In this document: one piece after another, positions 56,504 to 64,000 of the stretch
How positions within the stretch are numbered: the stretch's first letter is position 1
Layout: the number at the start of each line of letters is the position of its first letter
Source of the DNA: Enterococcus innesii
GTDB lineage: Bacteria > Bacillota > Bacilli > Lactobacillales > Enterococcaceae
Length of the DNA stretch: 64,000 nt
Reading direction: 5' to 3'
Assembly (NCBI GenBank): GCA_018982785.1
Contig: JAHHEN010000006.1
Span: forward strand, 248,001 to 312,000
Translations under genes and position numbers: made by a program
Notes under the pieces: model-generated
Databases searched by the model: none
Told to the model about the DNA's origin: nothing
The model's input: only the letters and a program-made list of their open reading frames with translations

Positions 56504-57945
56504 CTATTTAAAGCGTTCACGGATCATTTTTTTGATTGTCTCACGATCATAAGCAGTCCCTAATTCACTGATTCGATAAGTCGGTGTTTTGGTCTCGATG
56601 GCGTAATTCGCCAAGATCAAATCATATTCTTGTTCTGGACGATAGCGTTCGACAACTACGCCATTCAAATTTTTGAGATACAGCAGCCACATATAATAGA
56701 GGGCTTCTTTAAATAGCTCATCCATTTTCAAGGCGATCCCAACACGAAATTCTCGATTGATTTGATAATCGATGATCGTGATGACACTCAAGTATTTGAC
56801 CATCGTCATCATCAGTAGACTATTTTTATCTGACTGCTTGATATTTAACTCTGCTAGGGCCTTATCTAATAATTCGTGACTGATTTGCTGGATGTTACGA
56901 CTGGATAGCTGCGCTTCTAACTGCCAAATATTTTCTCGATCAAAAACCTCCACATCCCCTTTGAAAAAATACACGCGGCTGTGGATCTGCAGCAGGTGAC
57001 CATAACAAGTGGCTTCGATTTCACGGGGAACAAACGATGGGCGGTAGAGATGCAAAATATGTTCCAAAATCAAGGTATCCGTCAAGGCAGTTGGCGTAAA
57101 CCGAGAACGCTGCAGCATATACACTTGCAGATCGTGTTCGGATAACACCGAGAACGACAACAAAAAAACAAAATGCAGCATCGCCTCCTCTTCTCTGACT
57201 TCTAATGCGTAATGGCCAAAGCCACGAAATACCAACTCACGTAATTGTTGAAACAAAGGGTCTTTCATGTAAGGTGCCATTTTCTCCCGTAAAACTTGAA
57301 AGGATTGAGTAGCAATTTTCAGTCGTGCTTTCATGATCCTCAGCCATAGGGACAAGCGCTGCTGGGCTTCTTTCGTAAAACGCATGTTCAGGCCGCGAGT
57401 GATCAGACCGACATATTTCTCATCGATCGGCAATGGCTGACTGTCAAAAGAATGAACATACCAAAAGAGTTCAAAATAGAAATAACGAATTTGGGTTTCT
57501 TCTCCAATCAGCTTTCCTTGCCAGATCTCTAATTCAAATTCTGCTAGCAAGCCATTTAGCTCTTTGATTTTGCGAAACAAGGATGACTCGCTGACCGCTA
57601 ATTTTTGTGCCAGCTGGACAGTCGTCACTTCTTGATGTTGTAAAAGATGCTCAAGAATTTGAAATTTCAATGCTGACCGATAAAACGCCCATTCGATTTG
57701 ATTGAGGGAAAAAGTGGGACTCATTTCAAAAACCAGTGAACCATTTCGGTAATACAATCGACACTGCTCTTGGTAGTGAGCCAGCTCATCTTGCAACTCC
57801 TCCACATATTTTTCCAAGGAAGGCTTACTGATACCAAGATAGCTCGCCAGCTCGTGCGTCTCCATTTTTCCGCCCACCAGTAAAAGCTTTTTGAGCAGCT
57901 GCAATTGTTTTGCTTCTTTTTTTCTAATAACTGATCAAGTCTCAT
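56504..57945 (-). CDS. Mga-like regulator upstream of glpK (third of three), frame broken at 57917-57923
   Basis: About 480 residues when one base is restored. From ATG 57945: MRLDQLLEKKEAKQLQLLKK, then helix-turn-helix ETHELASYLGISKPSLEKYVEEL and a second, TTVQLAQKLAVSESSLFRKIKELNGLL, followed by PRD-like helical regions. As read, the frame opens only at 57904; adding one A to the seven-A run gives the longer N-terminus. The start overlaps the end of the flavoprotein gene, so the two are co-translated. Its site just upstream of glpK suggests control of glycerol genes, but this is inference. Confidence 0.78.
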
Positions 57946-59240
57946 CGGCATCACTTCCCGACCATATGAAGGTTTGATCCAACACATTCGTGAATCGTGG
58001 ATGGAAGAAAAAGTCTTTTTGAGTCAGCTCCTCCATCGTTGCCTGCTGCTCGATCGCAAACGCTAGTAAATTGATTTTTTCCAAAATATTGGCTTTTGAT
58101 AAAAGCTGCGCACCAACGATTCGGCCGCTGGCTTGTTCGATCATCACTTTTCCATGAACCTGTGTTGGATCAAACAGGGAACTGGCGGCAGTAAACGCAT
58201 GACAGACGATCGGAGATTCGAAGAAAAACCGATCCGACTCGGTCAAGCCGGTGCTTGCTAAGTACCATTCAAACAGTTGCGTACCGACTGTCCGTAATCC
58301 ACCACGAAACGGGGTGGTTTTGCTTGCCAGATTGCGAGCTGCTGCGATTCCTGAGCGAACGGCATTGTTGACTAAGGGCATATAGACCGTGTCTTTCGTA
58401 ATAGCATTTGGAATTTGGATCAAATCGCCGACCGCAAAAATATCCGTGGCAGAAGTTTCCAAGTAAGCATCTGTCCAGATGGTTTGATCACTGTGTAATT
58501 CAAAGACCGCAAATGCCTCTGGCAAGCGAGGATGAACGTTGACTGTCGTCAATACCAGATCACTTTCATAGCCTTGATCGGCGGTTTCGATCCGAAAGCC
58601 TGTTTCCGTTTTGACGACTGCCAAAGTTGGCTCCGACCAATGCAGCTGCAAGTTGGGGCTTTTTTCGATCTCCGTTAAAAAGGGCTGCAAAAAATCGCGA
58701 TCAAAGTACTTGAACAAAGGATATGACATTGATTCGATCACACTGACTTTTTTCCGATCGCCGTCAAGGTATTCGCCGCTTCCATCCCCGCTTGACCAGC
58801 ACCGACGATGGTAATCGACTCTGCTTGGGGCAATTGTTGCAAGAAGTGCTTCGCTGCTTCATATTCTTTGTAGGTCAGCAGTGCTTCTTCTGGTTGCGGC
58901 AAAACAGTGGAATCCTGACTAGAGCCTGCTGCCAAGACGAGTCGATCATAACTTAGTTCTCGCTTATCCGTTCGAATCCGATGATCCGAAGGAAAGACTT
59001 CTAGAAGGGTTTCTTCTAAGGCTACGTCGATCGTTTCTGCCTCCAGCTGCTCCTTCGTACAAAAGAATGCTTCTTCCAGCGAAGCGATCCTGCCTTCGAT
59101 CAGCAATAACAAGCCGCTTGGAACAAACCCAAGATGGGCTTTTTTTCTATCAGTAGAATCTCTGCGTCAGGGTATAATCGACGTGCTTCACGGGCGCAGC
59201 TGACACCACCAAAAGACCCACCTATAATTATGATTTTCAT
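57935..59240 (-). CDS. NADH oxidase-like FAD/NAD(P) oxidoreductase, two frame breaks
   Basis: Pyridine-nucleotide-disulfide oxidoreductase family, about 435 residues when two bases are restored. FAD motif MKIIIIGGSFGGVSCAREAR after AGAGAGGTG; NAD(P) motif ITIVGAGQAGMEAANTL; second FAD motif TDIFAVGDLIQI. Breaks: 59125-59130 (ILGFVPSGLLLLIEGR) and 58748-58753 (AIGKKVSVIESMSYP). NADH oxidases and peroxidases carry a redox Cys in FLSCG; the aligned position here reads FVPSG, so Cys is replaced by Ser. Co-transcribed with the Mga-like regulator. The actual reaction is unknown. Confidence 0.82.
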
Positions 59241-59376
59241 TGGATCACCTCTCTCCTTTAGCTTAAATGAAACGCTCTCATTTGACGAGTAAAAAGCTAT
59301 CAAGCTGACTATTTTTTTGTTAACTGCGGTAAAATAAATGAGACCTATGCTACACTATACGCAAAGGAGTGTTCAA

Positions 59377-60200
59377 ATGGTTTTCTTCTATCAATTCATG
59401 CTGGGCTTGTTTGCCAGTACATTCGTTGCAGCGGCAGCATTCGTCTTTCAGTGGCTGACTGTTTCTGGCGCACTGGCTGCGATTCTTTGCGGCACACTGG
59501 TCATTGGCTTTGGTCCGTGGTACAGCATCTTTTTGATTGGCTTTTTCTTTGCCAGCTCTGGCATCATTGGTCTTTTAAAGAAAATGCGCAGTCAGCCAGA
59601 GTCAGCTGTGCTTGCCAAAGGTGCTCGCCGTGATGCAAAACAAGTCTTTGCGAACATCGCACCAAGCATCTTTGCGCTACTGCTTGCCTTTTGGACGAAA
59701 GAACCGCTATTCCTTTGGGGATTTGTGGCGGGAATCGCTAGCTGTACGGCTGACACTTGGGGCTCAGAAATCGGCGTGCTGAGTCCAAGTCCACCGCGTC
59801 ACTTACTAACGGGAAAAAAATTACCACCGGGACTTTCCGGCGGTGTCAGTTGGTTGGGAACTGCCGCTTCCCTAGCAGGGAGTCTCGCCATCACTGGTTT
59901 ACTCGCAGCAGCCTTATGGTTGAACGGCAAGCCGTTCTCCTTTGATCTCTGGCTGACCTTGACTGCCTTAGGCTTTTGCGGCAGTCTCATGGACAGTTTA
60001 CTGGGCGCAACGATTCAGGTGCGCTATCAATGCCCTGTCTGTCACCAATACACCGAAAAAAAGTCCACCACGACGTTGCCACCAAGCAAGTCGGCGGTCT
60101 TACCTTTGTAACGAATGAAGGGGTCAATTTGCTGACTTCAATCGTGATCGTTATTTTGACTGTGTGTTTCTTTTACTTAAAAATGTCTAACGCATCATAA
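59377..60200 (+). CDS. DUF92 family membrane protein, frame broken at 60056-60062
   Basis: 274 residues when one base is restored, with six hydrophobic segments. Family pattern CTADTWGSEIGVLSPSPPRHLLTGKKLPPG and GLSGGVSWLGTAAS is clear. Function of the family in bacteria is not established; plant relatives include a phytyl-phosphate kinase-type protein. As read, the frame leaves after YTEKKSTTT; adding one A to the seven-A run gives YTEKKVHHDVATKQVGGLTF and a final membrane helix. ATG 59377 follows AAAGGAG. Divergent from the flavoprotein. Confidence 0.82.
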
Positions 60201-60246
60201 AAAAGCAGCAAGGCATCTCACTAATGTGAGGTGTCTTGCTGCTTTT
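60200..60246. terminator. Bidirectional terminator between DUF92 and mgtC genes
   Basis: AAAAAGCAGCAAG pairs with CTTGCTGCTTTTT, extended by CATCTCAC/GTGAGGTG. Strong in both directions between convergent genes. Confidence 0.9.
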
Positions 60247-60260
60247 TGATTCAATATCCG

Positions 60261-60971
60261 TTAAGCAATATCCACCAAGCGGATCTTCGTGACATTTTTG
60301 TAGACAGACAATTCTTCGATCACTTCAGAAAAGCCTAGTCCTCGTGGGAGATCAATTGTATAAATGTTGGTATAAATGCGATAGTCTTCCATGAATTTGA
60401 CATCAAAATTGACATCTTCGATCACGATATTTTTCTCTTGGAAGTACTCCGTCAAAAACTCTTTGGTCTCGGTGCGATGAATGTACTGGATTTCTAATTT
60501 CTTTGCGGTTGGTACGCGGACGATCCGCTTAACGATCGTCAATGCAAAGAAGATCCCGATAAAACTACTTAATGCGATGGTGTAAAAGCCCATCCCGATG
60601 GCAATTCCTAAACCGGCGATCGCCCATAAGGAAGCAGCCGTCGTCAACCCCGTCACCGAGCGCTTCGTCACAATGATCGTTCCGGCGCCTAGAAAACCGA
60701 CCCCGCTGACGACTTGGGCGATCAATCGTGCTTCGTCTGAACGAATCACGCCTGCTAAATCTGGATGATCCAGCGCATCTCGCATGGCACCTGTGGCGAT
60801 TTCCACTTGGATCAAAGCAATGACACAAGCTCCCATGCAAACCAAGATATGGGTTCTAAGACCAGCTGGTCGACTTTTGTATTGCCGCTCGTACCCAATC
60901 GCTCCTCCCATGATCATTGCCAGCAGCAATCTCAGCGCTACTTCGGGAATAGATAAATGCATATCAACCAT
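60261..60971 (-). CDS. MgtC/SapB family membrane protein
   Basis: 236 residues from the ATG at 60971 after GAGGG. The N-terminal membrane part has LLLAMIMGGAIGYERQYKSRPAGLRTHILVCMGAC, GVGFLGAGTIIV and GLTTAASLWAIAGLGIAIGMGFY, all typical of MgtC; the C-terminal ~85 residues form a soluble ACT-like domain. MgtC proteins take part in magnesium-limited growth and, in pathogens, in survival in macrophages, but members of this breadth have no fixed role. A structured element lies between it and nagB. Confidence 0.88.
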   Translation of the reverse strand: MVDMHLSIPEVALRLLLAMIMGGAIGYERQYKSRPAGLRTHILVCMGACVIALIQVEIATGAMRDALDHPDLAGVIRSDEARLIAQVVSGVGFLGAGTIIVTKRSVTGLTTAASLWAIAGLGIAIGMGFYTIALSSFIGIFFALTIVKRIVRVPTAKKLEIQYIHRTETKEFLTEYFQEKNIVIEDVNFDVKFMEDYRIYTNIYTIDLPRGLGFSEVIEELSVYKNVTKIRLVDIA

Positions 60972-61057
60972 TTGCATCCCTCTTTTCTTCGTATTCTCTC
61001 TTTTAACTATAGCATCTCTGATGAAAAAAAGAAAAAACAGCGCCGAATCAGCCACAT

Positions 61058-61192
61058 AAAAAAAGCCCCCTCAGAAAATAAGCAAGTAAGCTACAACCCA
61101 TCGCTCGCAGCTGCGCTGGCATTACTGCACAAGCGCAGGGGGAAGCTGCAAGGATGGCGCGTTTTCCTTCTGACTTATTTCTGAAAAGGGCT
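61058..61192 (-). ncRNA. Highly structured terminator-like element after nagB
   Basis: On the minus strand the arms AGCCCTTTTCAGAAATAAG and CTTATTTTCTGAGGGGGCT pair almost throughout, ending in seven T. They enclose about 90 bases with nested stems: CCATC/GATGG, GCAGC/GCTGC and CTGCGCT/AGCGCAG. It starts ten bases past the nagB stop. A plain terminator does not need this interior, so it may be a small RNA, a terminator with inserted hairpin or a control element for mgtC. I do not recognise a known class. Confidence 0.5.
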
Positions 61193-61201
61193 GATTTTGT
61201 T

Positions 61202-61903
61202 TTACAGGTTGCTGGCAGCAGCCTCATCGATGATCACGATCACGTCATCATGCTTTTGTAAAATTGAAGCTGGTAATTCGTTGGTTACGGGTCCTTCGAT
61301 CATTTTTTTGATTGCATCCGCTTTGACTTCGCCAAATGCCATCAAAATGATTTTTTTGCTTTGCATAATTGAACCGATTCCCATTGAAATTGCCGTCGTC
61401 GGGACGTCTTCGACTTTATCAAAGTAGCGTTTGTTGGCATTGATGGTCGATTCAGTCAAATCAACGACTGAGGTCGTTCCTTCAAAGGATGCACCAGGTT
61501 CGTTGAAGCCGATATGTCCGTTTTGACCGATACCCAAGATTTGGATATCAACTGGGTGATCCGCAATCACGCTATCGTAGCGTTGGCATTCTGCTTCTAA
61601 GTCTTCCGCTTTACCGTTTGGTACGAAGGTTTCTTTGAATGGTTTTTTATTGAATAAATGAGCATTCATGAAGTAGCGATAGCTTTGTTCGTCTTCGCCG
61701 CCTAGTCCTACGTATTCATCTAAGTTGACTGAAGTCATTTCTGAAAAATCAACTTCACTGGCAGTCATTTCTGCATAAAGGGTCTCTGGCGTGCTTCCTG
61801 TTGCTAAACCTAGCACTTTGGCGCCATTTGCCATACCTTCTTGTATCAATTCAAAAGCTTTCTTTCCGCCTTGAGCAGCATCTTTAACGCGAATAATTTC
61901 CAT
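61202..61903 (-). CDS. nagB: Glucosamine-6-phosphate deaminase
   Basis: 233 residues, intact; converts glucosamine 6-phosphate to fructose 6-phosphate and ammonia. Seen: [38 protein letters not shown] with the catalytic Asp, [17 protein letters not shown] with the catalytic His/Glu region, and VITDE-like end [14 protein letters not shown] 61903 follows an AACGGAG. The frame upstream is not family sequence. Operators resembling NagR/YvoA sites lie at 61924-61981. Confidence 0.96.
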   Translation of the reverse strand: MEIIRVKDAAQGGKKAFELIQEGMANGAKVLGLATGSTPETLYAEMTASEVDFSEMTSVNLDEYVGLGGEDEQSYRYFMNAHLFNKKPFKETFVPNGKAEDLEAECQRYDSVIADHPVDIQILGIGQNGHIGFNEPGASFEGTTSVVDLTESTINANKRYFDKVEDVPTTAISMGIGSIMQSKKIILMAFGEVKADAIKKMIEGPVTNELPASILQKHDDVIVIIDEAAASNL

Positions 61904-61923
61904 GATCAGCGCTCCGTTTCTAT

Positions 61924-61981
61924 TTGGTATAGTCCAATAATACCACAGGTTGTGTTTGATTACAATAATTAGTCTAGACCA
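61924..61981 (-). promoter_or_regulatory. NagR/YvoA-like operators upstream of nagB
   Basis: TAGTCTAGACCA (61970-61981) differs by one base from the palindrome TGGTCTAGACCA bound by GntR-type NagR/DasR proteins. TTGGTATAGTCCAA (61924-61937) is a second, weaker dyad 20 bases before the start. Confidence 0.65.
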
Positions 61982-62076
61982 GATGACGATTTTTACTATT
62001 TTGATAGCCGAATCTGTCTTCTTCATCCTAAAAATCAGGTTCAATTTTGACTCAACAAGCGAAAAACTGTAAAAAG

Positions 62077-62088
62077 AACATACGTTCA
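62077..62088 (+). promoter_or_regulatory. LexA (DinR) box upstream of the epoxide hydrolase
   Basis: GAACATACGTTC is a perfect GAAC-N4-GTTC site of the Gram-positive SOS repressor. It lies just downstream of a possible promoter (TTGACT at 62048-62053) and 44 bases before the start codon. Confidence 0.65.
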
Positions 62089-62131
62089 TGTATCCTAATT
62101 CTTAACAAGTACATTTTTATTAGGAGGTCCC

Positions 62132-63292
62132 ATGGAAATTAGCCCTTTTGAAGTACGGATTTCAGAAAAAGCATTGAGTGACTTAAAAAAACGCCTGGCG
62201 CTAACAAGGTATCCCGATGAACCCGCCAATGCTGGCTGGAATTATGGTATTCCTTTAGATGATATGAAAACGATTATTTCTTATTGGCAAGACGAATTTG
62301 ATTGGCGTAATGCAGAAAAGAGAATAAATGCTTTTGCCAATTTCACAACTACGATTGATGGAATGACGATTCATTTTATTCATGAACGTGGGCATGGTCC
62401 CAATCCAACACCATTGTTGATCCCCCATGGTTGGCCGAGTTCTATTTATGAGCTTTTGGATTTGATTCCCTTCCTAACTGATCCAGAATCCTTTGGTGGT
62501 TCACCAGAAGCTTCTTTTGATGTCATCATTCCTTCGATTCCTGGACATGGATTTTCTGACATCCCAAAAGAGGGACATTTTGAAGATCGCAAGGCTGGGC
62601 AGATTTTGTTAAAACTTATGAAGAGGTTGGGCTATGATCAATTCGGAATTCATGGTTATGATTTAGGAGCAAGTATCGCCGGTCTCCTATGTTTGGATCA
62701 CCCAGACAATGTGATTGGCTACCATACCACCTCACCGGGAAACCCTAGTCCTCTTATAACAGATGAAACGCCTATGAGCACAGCAGAAACAGAATATTTG
62801 GCACTTTGTAAACGTTGGTATGCAAAAGAAGGTGGCTATGCTCATAGTTTAGGTACAAAACCACAAACGTATGCTTATGGACTCAATGATTCACCTGTAG
62901 GTTTAGCTGCCTTCATTATTGAAAAATGGCATTTATGGTCAATGCAGAATGAGGAAGACACCCACTATCACTTTGACTTGGACACACTCTTAACCAATGT
63001 GTCTATTTACTGGTTCACCGAAACGATCAATTCAAATCGCTTCTACTATGAAGGCCAATATACACAGTGGCCTAACCAATTCGACCGTTCATTTGTACCT
63101 TTAGGTGTTTTACTAACTTCCCAAGCTCATGAACGTCCGCCAAAAGAGTACGTAGAAAGACTTTTCCCGAAGATCCTTCGCTGGGAAGAGCTTAACACTG
63201 GTGGGCATTTCGCAGCTGCTGAATGTCCAGCTTTGCTTGCGAGCCATATCCGCGCTTTCTTTTCTACAGTAACTGATACAACAAAGGAGTAA
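62132..63292 (+). CDS. Epoxide hydrolase (EHN family, microsomal type)
   Basis: Alpha/beta-hydrolase of 386 residues. The N-terminal EHN lid domain (residues 1-110: LKKRLALTRYPDEPANAGWNYGIPLDDM) is diagnostic. Oxyanion motif PHGWPSSIYELL, nucleophile Asp in IHGYDLGASIAG and catalytic His in NTGGHFAAAECPALL are present. The enzyme opens epoxides to diols; juvenile-hormone and microsomal epoxide hydrolases share the fold. Start after TAGGAGG. Unusual in enterococci as a metabolic gene; a LexA box upstream suggests DNA-damage control. Single gene with a terminator after it. Confidence 0.88.
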   Translation: MEISPFEVRISEKALSDLKKRLALTRYPDEPANAGWNYGIPLDDMKTIISYWQDEFDWRNAEKRINAFANFTTTIDGMTIHFIHERGHGPNPTPLLIPHGWPSSIYELLDLIPFLTDPESFGGSPEASFDVIIPSIPGHGFSDIPKEGHFEDRKAGQILLKLMKRLGYDQFGIHGYDLGASIAGLLCLDHPDNVIGYHTTSPGNPSPLITDETPMSTAETEYLALCKRWYAKEGGYAHSLGTKPQTYAYGLNDSPVGLAAFIIEKWHLWSMQNEEDTHYHFDLDTLLTNVSIYWFTETINSNRFYYEGQYTQWPNQFDRSFVPLGVLLTSQAHERPPKEYVERLFPKILRWEELNTGGHFAAAECPALLASHIRAFFSTVTDTTKE

Positions 63293-63294
63293 AT

Positions 63295-63335
63295 AAAAAA
63301 GCTGTGCCCTAAAAGTTGATGGGCGCAGCTTTTTT
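63295..63335. terminator. Bidirectional terminator between epoxide hydrolase and LysM genes
   Basis: AAAAAAGCTGTGCCC pairs with GGGCGCAGCTTTTTT, 11-base loop. Confidence 0.88.
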
Positions 63336-63415
63336 AGCGTCTGCGACGAGCTGTTCAAAACTAAATGCTCGCTTCAGTTATAGTATAGTAGTTTTTTCGA
63401 TCAAGTTTTACTTGC

Positions 63416-64000
63416 TTACCAATTCGTATAAACATCAATACCGCTATGACCAACACCTGTGTCATAGACTTTGTAGGCACCTAAGGATGATTGACCAGTC
63501 GAACCTTTCGGTTGATTGTCGCTGGCAACAACGATGTATCCATCGGCATCACGGATGGTTCCGTCTGATGCTACATGGCGACCAGGGATGTTCAATCCGC
63601 CTCCTGGCAAGACTTTTTGTGAGTAGTACGATTCTCTCACACCATTGAAGTAGTTGATACCGTCCACTGGATTCAAGACACCAGAACCAGCACCAGGAAT
63701 GCTTGAACGGGTTTGACTCACGTTAGCAGTCGCTGTAGATTCACTTTTTTCTGTGCTTTCTTTCGTACTTGTTTCTTTGTTTTCTACTGATTGGCCATCG
63801 TTAGAAACCAACAATGTTTCGCCATCAAAAATCATATTTGGATTTTCGATCGAATCATTCAAAGCTAAAAGATCTTCGACCGTTGTTTGATAAGTAGCAG
63901 CGATCCCAGATAGGGTGTCTCCTGGTTCGACAACATGGGTTTGTTCTGCTGCTGAAACAACTGTTCCTCCAACGAATAAACCAAATCCTGCAACAACTGT
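63416..64000 (-). CDS. Secreted LysM-domain protein (5' end outside window)
   Basis: 195 residues visible, open at the right edge. From the edge: the end of a signal peptide (VVAGFGLFVGGTVVSAAEQ), a LysM domain (HVVEPGDTLSGIAATYQTT to FDGETLLVSND) that binds peptidoglycan, a Ser/Thr/Glu-rich linker (~70-105) and a C-terminal domain of ~85 residues (VLNPVDGINYFNGVRESYYSQK and GAYKVYDTGVGHSGIDVYTNW) whose function I do not recognise. Related enterococcal LysM proteins are secreted cell-wall proteins. The missing start is only a few residues beyond the window. Confidence 0.85.
   Translation of the reverse strand, partial: TVVAGFGLFVGGTVVSAAEQTHVVEPGDTLSGIAATYQTTVEDLLALNDSIENPNMIFDGETLLVSNDGQSVENKETSTKESTEKSESTATANVSQTRSSIPGAGSGVLNPVDGINYFNGVRESYYSQKVLPGGGLNIPGRHVASDGTIRDADGYIVVASDNQPKGSTGQSSLGAYKVYDTGVGHSGIDVYTNW

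Overview
The window is chromosomal DNA of a low-GC Gram-positive bacterium, almost certainly an Enterococcus and most likely the E. casseliflavus group. The evidence is LPKTG surface proteins, PRD- and Mga-type regulators, a glpK-glpO-glpF cluster, class Ib ribonucleotide reductase, and a glycerol kinase that, from memory, matches the crystallised E. casseliflavus enzyme almost residue for residue, including the HPr-phosphorylated His232. A complete histidine pathway also argues against E. faecalis and E. faecium. I see no rRNA, tRNA, CRISPR array or prophage. One IS256-family element is present.

Layout. 1-3.7 kb: fructose-family PTS with a divergent PRD activator. 3.8-9.2 kb: an LPXTG adhesin with five 333-bp repeats, a small secreted or membrane protein and an Mga-like regulator whose upstream region is interrupted by the IS (9284-10606). 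11-15.1 kb: SMR exporter, P-type ATPase behind a MerR-type promoter, and a BmrR-like MerR regulator. 15.3-23.4 kb: a 1625-residue LPXTG protein with eleven 101-residue repeats, RidA, a small unknown protein and a second Mga-like regulator. 23.7-24.9 kb: YehS and a DUF305 protein. 25.0-32.3 kb: the his operon (hisZ-G-D-C-B-H-A-F-IE). 32.7-37.9 kb: two HAD phosphatases, a small unknown protein, a winged-helix regulator and a CapA-like protein. 38.2-44.0 kb: an ascorbate-type PTS with a KpsF-like sugar isomerase, a DapA-family aldolase and a PRD regulator. 44.5-47.2 kb: feoA-feoB and a tiny FeoB-associated protein behind a Fur box. 47.4-51.1 kb: nrdH-nrdE-nrdF behind paired NrdR boxes. 51.2-59.2 kb: esterase, glycerol operon, third Mga-like regulator and a flavoprotein. 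59.4-64 kb: DUF92 protein, MgtC, nagB, epoxide hydrolase and a LysM protein.

The most important thing for a reader is sequence quality. At least sixteen, probably seventeen, reading frames are broken by the loss of exactly one base, each time in a short homopolymer run, including genes expected to be needed (nrdF, hisF, glpO). This is the signature of uncorrected homopolymer errors rather than of real pseudogenes. It also offers an explanation for an apparent HisZ-HisG fusion. I therefore give full gene spans with the frameshift site named in each entry.

The most interesting biology is the 38-44 kb operon. Its isomerase and aldolase together suggest import and cleavage of a 3-deoxy-ulosonic acid such as Kdo to pyruvate and arabinose 5-phosphate. 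This is a hypothesis. Other second-look items are a LexA box in front of the epoxide hydrolase, a MerR-type 19-bp-spacer promoter in front of an unusual P-type ATPase, tandem operators upstream of a winged-helix regulator, and a highly structured element after nagB.
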